Of a stretch of DNA of 64,000 bases, positions 13,139 through 24,795 are shown one piece after another. The DNA is from Adineta vaga. Lineage: Eukaryota; Rotifera. Position 1 is the stretch's first letter, and each line of letters opens with the position of its first letter. The notes beneath the pieces are model-generated. The model was given only the letters and a program-made list of their open reading frames with translations, had not been told where the DNA came from and did no database searches. Made by a program: the position numbers and the translations under genes. The stretch is taken from positions 2,604,001-2,668,000 of the forward strand of contig CP075495.1 in the NCBI GenBank assembly GCA_021613535.1. Direction: 5' to 3'.

Positions 13139-16100
13139 GAAGAAAAGAAGAAGAAGAAGAAGAGAGGAGAGAAAGAGAAGAAATCTTTTTATCTCAATTG
13201 ACTTCATCACTTTTCAAAATCATCATTTTTTTTCTTAAGGTTATTTTCTTCGTTATTCTTCGAGTGACAAGAAGATCGACGATTGCTTTTTCAAAGTCAT
13301 TCTGACTTATCTATAGTGAATAAAAATAAAGAAACTAGAATAATTTCAATGAGAACGATAAGAAGAGAAAATTTTCTTTCTTTCAACACTTCGAAGAAAA
13401 AAAAAGAAGGAAAATTGGTACATAATCATTTATTTTTCTTTTTCGATGCCAATTAGAAATATTAATACATACGAAGAATATGTTGACTGTTGTTGACGAC
13501 TCGTCGATCATGCTTCGTATGGGCGCGTAAAAAGCTTTCCTCGTGTTTTTCTTTCTATTTATATAAATAGTAAGCAAAGTTTCTCGCTCTTTTTATTACT
13601 TCAAGAAAAAAAATTTTGTTTTTGTCTTCCAGTTTAGTAAAAAAAACTATCGTGTGCATATTCTGATTTAGTTTGAAGACAAATATTAAGTTCATCTGTG
13701 ACTAAATATATAAAGAAAAGATTATCTTAATTATATTAGAACGATTTAGAGAGAAAAAATTGAGATTTTATAGATGAAAATTGATTGATTTTATTCTTTA
13801 GAACTGTTAGAACAATCTCGAATGATAAGGAATGGAATTTATGTTAGCATAAATCAAATTAAATACTGGTATCTATAGAAAACGATCGAATGATAACATT
13901 TCGGATAGATTAATCAACATCAAATCAATAGTTCGATTTAGAAGGTTTCTTAAGTTATGATTTTTCTTAGATTTATCCTCTTCTTAGAAAATCACATATG
14001 TAACATGTTTATAGTAGCGTAGATCACAAGAATCAATGATTTCTAGTAAATACTTTGTATTAAATGAACAAAGAGAATATGCGTATAGAAAAACCTAATG
14101 AACAATCTCATTATATACTTATCTGTCGCTCACGCACTTGGTTTTTTTTTCTATCAAAATAAGGATAACGACGGAAACGAGTTTCTTCCGTTATGATTTT
14201 GCTTTCTTATATAAGACAATTGTTCGGTTTTCTGCCTAGTCGTTTCAATGATACTTCGCCGTATGTACTGTCAATGAAGATGATAATTAAAAGATCTGAT
14301 AATAACAGAAACTAATATATCTAGACAATTGTCTGTCTTCTTGTCTATTTCATAACAAAACCGGTTAGAAAACTTCTATATTAACGATTAACCTTTTTAT
14401 AACAGACTACAAACAAATCCGACCGATTTACTTGTTCTGTTGATTATTTTCGAAGTAAGAGATATACATAACTTCTCTCTACGATCATTATGTGCTAAAA
14501 CAAGACAATCGGGATTAAACGTAACGTCTTCCACATGCATGAGAAATATCTAGGCCTAAGATAGTACGAATGATATATCATTATCTCATATGTTCTCACT
14601 CTTTCTGTTTTCTAACGTTCTTATATATATATATATATATAAATACACAATGTTGAATCGTCGATAAACCAATCAATCAATATTTCTGATGTAATTAAAA
14701 ATAGATCCATTATATCTCGATTCACGTCATCATCGATCTCAGATCGATCTTGTGTATCTTTACAGAAACTTGATCGTTTGTGACGATTCGTTGAGATAAC
14801 GAAATGAAGTGCTAGAAAAATAAACATCTTCTTCATAAGATTTTCTTATCTCTCTTCTTCTGACTCTGACTCTATCTCTTGTTTTTGGTTTTCTATGTTC
14901 AAATGCATGAATGCGTGTATGTCAAGATAGAAATATATCTTACCATCAAAGAGTATTGGCAATAAAGATAGTGATGGAATCAGAATATCATCTATAAATA
15001 TAGAGAAAAAGATCATCGCACGATGGGGTATGAGATATCGATAGAATAAACATTGTTTGCTTTTTTTTCTTCTTGCACTCTCTCTCTCTCTGTCTTTATT
15101 AGTCATAGGAACATATCTGCATAGACATAGATATATGCATATGCCCTAACGTCATCATCTCTGCAGATCGATCTTGTAAGAACGGCGACAGAGAAGGAAA
15201 TGTCTTGTATTAAACTCTATTCATACATCTATGTGACTGTGTATGAAGAATGTACTGATATGACATTGACTACGCACATATGTATGTTATATATAGAGAT
15301 GTAGATGTTGAAAGTCAGGAAAGATGGGTGATAATTGTATTAAAATAGCACTGTTTTGCTAATGAAGGTGGAGGTAACCGAAAAATCGATCGTCTAACTA
15401 ACATAAACAAAATAAAAACATAATAAAAGCAGTTAAACTAAGCAAACATTACTGGTAACAGGCAAGATTTTAATCGGAAAAAGGAAATCGACGGGCGGGA
15501 GATTGCATACACATACGTCTTTACATCAAGCAAAACGAGAAGACAGAGAGGGAGAGAGAGAAAACTCAGCGAAAAGCCAATGTTGATTTTATGCTACAGC
15601 TTGGTGTGCACGAGCGGTATTTTCATTAAATCAACACATAAATGCAAGCATATAGATGGAGATTTAATGTTTTGTACTATTAATAATAGCTTAAAAATCA
15701 GTGCGTGTATTGAAGAATATGATCATCAAAGAGGTTGAGCATGTTAGATCAAATTGCTTTAGTACACAGAGAATATGAGCATGTGTCTTTGTTAAAATAA
15801 GAACTCGTCAGAGACAAGAAAAGAAAAGGAAGTTTAACAGCTATATCGACAAGATGAACGCACAGATGAATGTAGATAAGATGAACAATAATTGAATTTC
15901 AAACAAAGCATGATCTCAATGTAGACTATGGGATGACAATCGTATCGGTTCAGTAGTTGGAATTCTTACGCACCAATATTATTCAAGAGAGAACGAGAAA
16001 GAGGAGGAGTTACGAAGAAGAAGAAGAAGAAAAAAGACAAGAAATAGCAGAGAGATCGCTCTCATATTTGTCGACAAACAATCAATGACTGTTCAACAAA

Positions 16101-17334
16101 GCCTATAGCCATATTCTTGAAAGAAGACAAGAATAAGATGAAGAATTTTTATCTGTTGTCTTTTCTACTCATTAAAAATAACAATGTAGACAAACGTCAT
16201 TGACGTGAAACTGATTATAGTCTTTTCTTGATCATATTTCCTATTTTATTTAATCGTTCTTTCTACTAAATCAATCTGATAATGATAAATTTGACTGATA
16301 AATTCTTCTTCATTGACAAAAAGAAATGTGTCAATATTATCAAATATATTTTCTTCTTCTCCTTCGTCGTCTTCTTCTAACTCTTTATTTCGTATTGATG
16401 TTAGTCTTCGTCGATTCATATTCTTTCTTTTTATCTATCTTTTTTCCACTATAAAAAGATCCAATTACGTTAGCAATCTATTTTTTACTCTAACATCGTC
16501 TTTCCCTCTTTTTTTCTTTACTTAACATTTTATTTTCGCCTGAATAATTTTCATTCGGTCACTTTACATTACATGTTTATACAGTACATATATATATATA
16601 TATATTCCGATGAAGTTCCTAGCACATTATGATAATGAAAAAGAGGAGAATCGAGAAGAAATCTTAAGTAGGAGACAGGAAATTCAATCAATGAATCTAT
16701 AGTATATTTCTAAAAAAAAACAAGAAACTAAATATAACTTAACGATTACAATTGACATGAAACATGCCACATGAGTCTTCATATTCTTTTCCATTATAAG
16801 AAAAAGAACTTAACTCGAAGGAAAATTTTTCAAAAGTCGAATCATTGAAAGTCTCTGTTTTTAATAACTTAATAAATGATTTCCTATTCATAGAAAATTA
16901 TTAACCTATCATGTAATTGAATGAAGTATACTTCACGACTTCTCTATATTTATTATCAGCTGAATTTTAAAATAAAATGACGAGAAATCACTTAAAAGCA
17001 TCAAATTTAATCAATCTTCGATTCGAATTCAAGATGTCATTATCGATATGATATCGACATGAACAATGGAAAAATGGAAATACAACTATTAGACGATGAA
17101 AGTTTTCTCGACGATTATTCTCAGGCATTTGAATACTTACCTTGTTTTTGTCGATTGTTTAATAAGAGTTAGTTTGCATAAAACATCCGTTTCATTTCAT
17201 CGAGCCTAGCAATATTTAGTCAACAAGTTAAAATAACAAATGAGAAGTGATTTGGATGATTTTATTCGCAACGACAACAAGCAGAAAAAAATCCTATTTA
17301 TGATATTTGTATACGAAGAACAAGAAAGAACGAC

Positions 17335-17359
<25 letters not shown>
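17335..17359. repeat. (AG)n simple repeat
   Basis: About twelve AG units in the gene-free block. Confidence 0.85.
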
Positions 17360-17365
<6 letters not shown>

Positions 17366-18363
17366 AAGAAAAATGGTTCTTTTCCGTCATCCCTCAAGTT
17401 AATAATCCATCATGTAGATTCGCTTTGTCTTTTGCGTATATTTGACTAAGTCATAAACTATCTCTATAGGATAACTCATTCTCTTGAACAAATTCAAATT
17501 GTAATCTACTACACATTGAATTTTATTGATTATGTCAGTTTAAATCGCTGACTCTATCTCTATTGATTTTTTGATAATCATCTGTTCTATTAAATATACG
17601 ATTAATCTTATATGAAACATGGACTACTTGTTTTCTTCTTTTTTTTTATTGAACATAAATATTCTTAACAAAATTGAATATTTACAAATAATAGAAATTC
17701 GAAAGAGATAAAATATAAAGAAAGATAAGTATACCTTTTTATTCACTTGCTTGTTTGAGATCGATTACCATCATAAAACTTGAAACAAAAGTTAATGATA
17801 GTTGTTCTAGATATAAAAACGTCAGAAATCATTTGATATTTCTGCAAGAAAAAGTTCAAAGATAAAATTAACTACGACAACTATGTCGTTCTTTTTTTCT
17901 CCACAATAAAATAGAATTATTAATAATTAGTTCTTCACTAGAGACTGTACCCATGATACACTATCGATTAAAGATAGAATAAATTAGAACGCTTGAAAAA
18001 AAGATAGAACTTTACTAATGCTTAAAATGATTAGTATTCATTATTGAATAAGAAAGTTTTGCATTGTTTTCGTTTGAGATAATTGATCGACATTACTCTC
18101 TGTAGAAATCGTTAAAATTTATACAAGAGAATTGCTATGGTTAGACGTGTAAAAAGGAAATGTTCGACTTTTTTATATTAAGTTTCCAGGGTTTAAATTC
18201 ACTGAAGTACAATGAAATTTGTTGTTCTTGATCAAAATCAAATGTTCTAATAATTATAAGATCCAAAATAAAGTAAATGATATATTTTTTATTAGAAAAA
18301 CTGATTATAGTCAAGGTCATTTCTTTTCGTTAAATAATTGGATAGAAATTCGAAGAAATGTTA

Positions 18364-18385
18364 GTCTGTCTGTCTGTCTGTCTGT
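18364..18385. repeat. (GTCT)n simple repeat
   Basis: Five GTCT units near the right end of the gene-free block. Confidence 0.85.
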
Positions 18386-18653
18386 ACTCACTGGCGTACT
18401 GAACAAAGAAAACATACATTACGATCGACATGATTATAAGTGAAAAATCTAATTTACAACAGCTTTAATATATTCGTCATTAGAAGATTTCGTAAGTATC
18501 TTATTCATAATAAAACTATAACAACGAATACATATGAAAGAAGAACTTGAATAAGTTTGCTATGCCATATGTAGAATGAATCAAAATCTTTATTATAAGA
18601 AATAAAAAAGAGAAAAAAAATATATATCATAAGAAGGAAAATGAAAGAATCAT

Positions 18654-20515
18654 TCAAAACCATAGATGTATAAGTTCTCCATCGAAAGTAGCATTGATTA
18701 GAAATGTTTTCACTCTACCATTGAATACATCAATCCAATTAATCGATATATCAGTACTTTTCTCCAATTGTATTTTCAGTGAAATAAGTAAGGGAAATTT
18801 TTGAATCATATGTTTGATAATTTCTAATAAATAATCGTTATGTATACGTTGATTGCAAAGATGAATATGGAGATATTGTAAACGAGGGAATTGATTTAAA
18901 AATAATTGAACTTGTTCAATATGATGCGGATATATTTGAAGTAATGATAATTCTTTCAGTTGATTATATCGAAATCTATTTATATGAAAAAGACAAAAAG
19001 ATAAAAGTTTTAATTATTTATCTCGTTTATTTCTTACTCGAATGATTGATTTTGATCATGAATTGGACAATAAGAGATAAACAGTGTATTTATCAAAGGA
19101 AATACTTCAAGTAAGTTGTGTAGAATAATTTGAGGTGTTTTTTCGATTTTTAATGTATGTAATGATGGAATATTTATTGGGTTAATGATCAAAGTATTTA
19201 GATCGATATCAGTAAGAGTTAATTCTTGAAGAGATGGAAATTGATTTAATAGAAAAGAAAACAATGATCCATTAGATAAATAATATTTTGTGTCAGTTTC
19301 ATCAATCAATAAATTTAATGAATAATTGATTGGAAAATGATGAAATTTTTCTGGAGTGTTCAATGATATATCGAATAATTCAAGAATTTTATTTGGAGTA
19401 GAATAGAGTAGACTAAAATTTTTACGTGCATGTTTCAAATAAGAAAAAAACCATTGTTTTTCAAGAAAATATTTTCTTTGAAAAGATTTGGAATAATATT
19501 GTTCTTCTTCACTATTACTTGAATCAGATATTCGGATAAATAAATGAAATTCATTCAAAGATGAGTATGGAGATAATAATTTTTCCCATGCTTGACCATC
19601 AAGTAACTGTATTGTTGAATCTGCATTAGATTTCATACAATTTCGTAATGAAAAAGTAAAACTGGATGTTACATGATTATTCAAAACTCTATAAAGAATT
19701 TGATCAAGATGTTCATATTGAAATGTCATAATGGAATCAACCGTTAACGAGAATTGTTTTAGTTTAGTTAAAAGTGATGTTCGAGTTTGATCTGAACGCA
19801 TTTCATCGAGAATCCGTACTAACGTTCTATCTCCACTTGTCCACCAAATAACTCGTATGGAAAGATTTTCTACATTTGGAATACGTTTTATAAGAATAAG
19901 TAAATCAGTTACAGTTGAAACATTTAAATTTAAATCAATTAATGAATTAAACATATGTGTTTCTGAAAGACGTGATAAACCAAGTCCAGCAGGTATAGTA
20001 ATTGATAGTTTATTTAAAGATGAAATGGGAAGAATAGAGTGGAGAACTAAATTTGTCCATTTTGGAAAATCCGTATCATGTAAGGAATCAATTTTAATTG
20101 AAAGTGTTGTTAATTTTGGTAGCAATTTAAGATAATTGTCAATAAAATCAATGAATTCTTCTAAGCGAGGATCTTCAAGAAAAAATTTCTCGACAGTAGT
20201 AAAATACTTATGTTGATTAACGAGAGTATTATTTATTATTTGATTAAATAAACGTATCTGACCTGGTGTTCGTCGATTTCCTAGTTTCAAAGTATATAAT
20301 TGTTTATGCTTACTTATCACAGGTATAATATCATTAATATAGTATAAAAAATGTTCATATGACACATTTGTTAGATCAATTTGTTGTTTAAATGGTGATA
20401 ATAAACGCGTGAAACGAAAATTTAGATCCAGAAAAGAATACAATGCATCAAATGCACTTAAATATTTCAATATTTCACATAGAATTTCATCGGGTAAGTC
20501 CGATAAATTGAACAT
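18654..20515 (-). CDS. F-box protein with LRR-like repeats
   Basis: Two exons (19038-20515, 18654-18975) separated by a 62-nt intron encode about 599 residues. The N-terminus LSDLPDEILCEILKYLSAFD is an F-box that would bind SKP1 in an SCF ubiquitin ligase. The rest is Leu/Ile/Asn-rich with irregular repeats of the type LxxLxLxxLxL (for example FPSLQELTLTDIDL), suggesting a leucine-rich-repeat-like substrate-binding arm, though the spacing is too irregular to count repeats. Splicing replaces the stop at the end of exon 1 and keeps the frame to TGA at 18654-18656. An acceptor-like AG (TTTCTTTCCAG) lies 17 nt upstream of the ATG. The N-terminus resembles a large F-box family of bdelloid rotifers; the substrate is unknown. 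Confidence 0.85.
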
Positions 20516-20979
20516 GTTTTACAACGTTGAAACTGGAAAGAAACGGGTTAAAAAAAAAAGAAAACGTATCATTGATTACTTGCTTTGCTTGATAGAATAG
20601 AAATGTCTATGATTCAGAACGTATAAATTTATGTTTAGATGTCACTAACAGTTGAGTCAGATTACCATAGAAATTATCGATATCTTAATAATTTGCTCGT
20701 TAAGTTAATTTATCTACAATGTAAAGTTCTTACTATAGATGTATTCTTTAAATGAGTGTCAATTAGTGACATCTTTATGCGAAAGCTCGTTTTTTAAAGT
20801 GTTTTCTTTGAAATATTGAAACATTTCTGACATATTTGAATTTTATGAAATTTGAATAAAAATTTGAACATAAGTTTTTTCTTTAGTCAACAAAATTAAA
20901 ACGGTTAAACTACCCGGCAAAAATGAAATTATTCAAATGATATCTACTACACTAATCTAAATTAAACAAATTCATCATC
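20516..20979. promoter_or_regulatory. divergent intergenic region, F-box gene and RPA1
   Basis: These 464 bases separate the starts of the minus-strand F-box gene and the plus-strand RPA1 gene, so both promoters must lie here or overlap. I see no clear TATA box or other named site. Confidence 0.45.
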
Positions 20980-23719
20980 ATGCAGAAACTAACAACTGAT
21001 GCTTTAATGGTAAATTAATTTTGAATAGCAAGTCCTTTGAGCCTCATTATTTTCTCATTCTCTTGTAGCGTTTTGCTAAGAATGGTGCGTGTGGTGAACA
21101 ACCGATCTTACAAGTATTGGTAATGAAAATTCTAATTTTAATTGATTGATACTAAAAGATCATCTATTTAGAATATTAAACTAATGGATTCCAAACCGGT
21201 CAATGAATCTGTAGTGACACCGAGTCAAAACAAAAAAGCTCAACGCTATCGTCTTATTCTTTCTGATGGCAAACACTTTTTACCGTGTAAGTTAATAAAT
21301 AAAATCAGAAATTAAGATTTATCTTTTCTCAATATTTAAGCTTGTGTTTTAACTGTACAATTAAACGAATTAGTTACAAATGGTCAATTACAAGAATATT
21401 CTATTATTCGACTTGATCGTTTTTTACGTAGTGATCTGAAAGGACAAGCAGCAAAGTATGGATGATCAATTTAAAATGATCATTGTGAGTCAAGTTTTTT
21501 CTTCTTATTCTCTTAGAATGATTTTACAAGTTCTTCAATTAACTGTATTGGATATTGCTACACATAAAATTGGAAATCCGATTTCATTGTTAACAGCTGA
21601 TTTAAATGAAGAAGATAATTCAACAACATCAGTAACCAAAGATATCCTCCAACCAAAAACAAACAGTAAGTATTGATGTAATTCTTGTATTTTCTAAGAG
21701 TACTTCACAAGAATACAAGACGTGAGAAATTTCTAAGCAACTTGAGACACATTGATAGTCATGTCGTTCTAAATTATTTCAATAATCATAACAGAACTCA
21801 TAAAAGAGTCTCTTTAGGTTCAATCAATAAACGTCCATTACTTCCAGTAAAAAATGAACAGCCTGTATTACCTCCTCCTCCATCAGCAACATTACTAATA
21901 ACGATAGATGTTGATTCAATAAAAACGAATCGATTATTTAAAATCGAAGCATTAAATTCATTTCAAAATAGGTATATAGAACATTTCTTCTTTTTATACA
22001 ATTTCTAAAAAATCATTTCTTAGATGGACAATTCGAGTTCGAGTTGCACATAAGAAACCAGTGCGTACATTTTCTAATGGTGAAGGTCGTTTATTCAGTT
22101 GTGATCTAATCGATGAAACAGGTGAAATACGTGCGACTGGTTTTGGTGATGAATGTGATCGATTTGAACCTATTCTTATCGTTGGCAATGTATTTCTTTC
22201 GTTCATAAATTGAATCAAATACTTTTCTTTCGTTGTCTAGATTTATTATATCACTCAAGCTCAAATCAAATTTGCCAATAAACAATTTAATACACTAAGC
22301 AATGATTTTGAAATGACATTTAATAATGAAACTATTATTGAATTATGTACTGAAAGCATTCCAAGTATTCCAAAACAACGTTTACATTTCATTCCAATTG
22401 ATCAAATTCTAAATATGGAATCTAATTCATACATTGGTATATAAGATTATATTTCTTTGATTTTCTATTCAATGATGGAAAATTGTTTCTTTCTAGATGT
22501 GATTGGTATTATAATGAGTATTAATGATATTGTTCAGGGGAAAAGTAAACAAAATAAAGAATATACAAAACGTGATATTTCGATTCTTGATCGAACTGGT
22601 CAAATTAATGTTACATTATGGTATAAAATGGTATATAGATATAAGAGAGTGAGAGAGAATATTCCTGATGTAAATATGTATTCTAGGCTGAAAATTTTCA
22701 AACATCATCTCTTCGAACTGTAATTATGTTAAAAGGTGTTTGTATTAATGATTTTAATGGAGGTAGTAATAAATATAATGAGAAATGAGAGAAAACAAAT
22801 ATACTATCTAGGTCGAACATTATCTGCTCTTGGTAATACACAAATTGAAATGGATCCTGATTTACCAGTAGCTCATGAACTTCGTCGATGGTATTTAGAA
22901 GAAGGAATGAATATTGAAATGACAGATTTAACTCTTCAATCAAATAATCATGAAAATAGTAAAACTTAACTTTCATATTATCTATTAGATTGAATAAAAA
23001 CGAATTTATTCTTTAGTTTCATGGAAAACTTTTGCTCAAGTAGCTGAATATGAATTGAATATGCCATCATCTACAATTGGTGAAGTTTTTCGAGTAAAAG
23101 CTGTTTGTACACATGTACGACATGATCCTGTTTATAAAGTAAAACAAAAACAATATTTATTTTCAAAAAAGTAAATCTAACCAATATCTAGGCTTGTACT
23201 CGTGTGGATTGTAAAAAAAAATTACAAGATAATAATGATGGAACATATTACTGTTCAAAATGTGATTTAACCTATGAAGATTTTAAATTATTGTACATGA
23301 CAAGTGTATGTATTCTCTTCTATTGTCTTGGAATATTGTTTCGAAAGTATATTTATTTAGATTGTTTTATCTGATTCGACAGGCTTTCGATGGGTTAGTT
23401 TTTTTGAAAAAGAAAGTGAAATATTATTTGGTTGTCCAGCTGAACAATTTCCATATGGAAAAACAAAAGATGACGAAGATAAAGCTTATCAAAAATTAAT
23501 GAGTATTTTTGGTGAAGAAAAAATGTTTCTTATACGAGTAAAATCCAATCATTACAATGTAAGTATGAAGTTTAGTAAAAAACGAAAGAAAAAAAATGAA
23601 ATGATATCATTTAGAATCAAGATCGAATTCAATTTACATGTATAGGATTAGAAACAATTGATGCTCGTCAAATTTGTCGTTTGTATTTAGATGATATTGG
23701 ACGAATGTGTGTTAATTAG
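20980..23719 (+). CDS. RPA1: Replication protein A 70-kDa subunit
   Basis: A multi-exon gene whose spliced product matches RPA70 from end to end: an N-terminal OB fold (LQVLNIK, YRLILSDG), a linker, then DNA-binding domain A (WTIRVRVAHKKPVRTFSNGE, LIDETGEIRATGF), domain B (GRTLSALGNTQIEMDPDLP) and domain C with a zinc ribbon (CTRVDCKKK...YYCSKCD) and the trimerisation region. RPA binds single-stranded DNA in replication, repair and recombination. The first exon codes for only ten residues (20980-21009). The linker intron starting at 21666 has two frame-keeping acceptors, at 21700 and about 21818; the later one (TCTCTTTAG) is the stronger site and gives a shorter linker. Stop TAG is at 23717-23719. 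Confidence 0.93.
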
Positions 23720-24064
23720 ATAGATATTCATTGTTTTATTTGTTTGTATATTATTAGTAACAGTAACAACTGTCTAGCTCATTAATTAATGAAATTTGAT
23801 CGTTAATAAAAAAAAAGAAAAAGAAACGCACAAATTATCTTTTGTTTTTCACGAACATAAGTTTCAACATCCTTCAATCGTTTCGTATTCATTAGGATTA
23901 AATTCTGTTAACATTATACAATTGTCACGAATATTTGCTTGTGTTCTTTTGTATACATCATTCATTACAAATGTCGAGGGGTTTTAAGCAAAAAAAAACA
24001 AAAAGGAGAAGAAGTAAATACATAAATATTTCGAAGAAAATTTCTGTTTTTATTTTTCGATATA
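23720..24064. other. intergenic, RPA1 3' flank
   Basis: RPA1 3' UTR and the region past the 3' end of the minus-strand U1 gene. No coding exon seen. Confidence 0.4.
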
Positions 24065-24229
24065 ACGGTCTGAGCGCGAACGCAGAGACGCTGCTAACAA
24101 ATTGACCTCTCTCTTCGCCCCGATATGGAGCGAAAGCAGGATTTAGTTTATAGCGTAGTGCAATGCCAAAACCTCGTCCTGGATGTTCAGTATTCATGAT
24201 CACTGAGACGATCAGAGGAAAGTAAGTAT
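24065..24229 (-). ncRNA. U1 spliceosomal snRNA
   Basis: Read on the minus strand from 24229, the RNA starts AUACUUAC, the element that pairs with 5' splice sites. It then shows all expected U1 parts in order: stem-loop I with loop GAUCAUGAAU between CAGU and ACUG (the U1-70K loop, complement of 24192-24201); CCAGGACGAGG as in other U1 RNAs; stem-loop II with loop AUUGCACUAC (U1A site, complement of 24155-24164); stem-loop III (UUUCGCUCC paired with GGGGCGAAG); the Sm site AAUUUGUU (24096-24103); and stem-loop IV with CUGCGUUCGCGCU, identical to the vertebrate sequence. Length is about 165 nt, against 164 in human. Bases 9-11 are UUU instead of CUG. A 141-codon reading frame over this stretch is spurious. 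The 3' end is set to close stem IV and may be off by a few bases. Confidence 0.93.
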
Positions 24230-24795
24230 GAGTCTGTGATTTTCTTTTGACTTCATATATATACATTGTCAAATGGCAAAACACGGCGATGAATGAATAG
24301 AAGACACATGAGAGAAAGAACAAAATGGTTGATGACTCATCTCGAAGCACGAGATTCTGAATCATTGGATAGAAATTTTTCATTGAGTTTGGAAGTTATT
24401 TTTTTTATATAAACATAAAGAAAACTATGATTAGATCTCTTTTATTAAAATAGATTTTATTTTCCAAGAAAAAAAACCTTTTATTTTAGTTCAAACAGAT
24501 ATTTAAATTAATAGTCGTTTTATTTCAATAGAAAACACAATTTTCTTTTCATTTCAATCAAAAATAAAATTCATTTATTGATTAATTCTTAAAAAAAAAT
24601 CAATCGACGTAATAATTCGATCTTGAAATGTCGCTATTGATCAGCTGATATTTTACTAACGTCGCTATTAGCAAGTAGAATTATTCGTAAGAAATGGCAT
24701 CATCTCAACCAATGAAAATATTTTCTTCTTATTTGAGACTAAACTAATTTTCTCAACTTGTCTGTTTAGTGTTGAATAGTTTTATTTTCTTTCAG
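24230..24795. promoter_or_regulatory. region between U1 gene and kelch gene
   Basis: It should hold the snRNA-type promoter (PSE) of the minus-strand U1 gene, within about 70 bases upstream of 24229, and the promoter or outron of the plus-strand kelch gene. No PSE consensus is known to me for this group, so no site is assigned. It ends with TTTTCTTTCAG directly before the ATG at 24796. Confidence 0.4.

Larger units (their letters stand above)
11253..18653. other. 7.4-kb gene-free block
   Basis: No reading frame here shows splice-consistent extension, known domains or coding-like composition. The short frames are Lys/Arg/Glu or Phe/Ser runs produced by A+T-rich and purine-rich tracts. It holds simple repeats: (GAAAA)n at 13111-13138, (TA)n near 14627-14641 and 16587-16604, (AG)n at 17335-17359, and (GTCT)n at 18364-18385. 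It lies upstream of the receptor gene and downstream of the F-box gene. It may carry distal regulation or untranslated exons of the receptor; nothing specific can be assigned. Confidence 0.5.

Noticed and set aside
23958-24383. 141-codon minus-strand reading frame behind RPA1
   Set aside because: It overlaps the U1 snRNA exactly; its unusual residues (Arg/Gly-rich core) are the translation of conserved U1 stems.
24769-24795. Upstream in-frame extension of the kelch gene (MLNSFIFFQ)
   Set aside because: It starts from a non-ATG codon and spans a pyrimidine-rich acceptor; the ATG at 24796 follows the AG directly.
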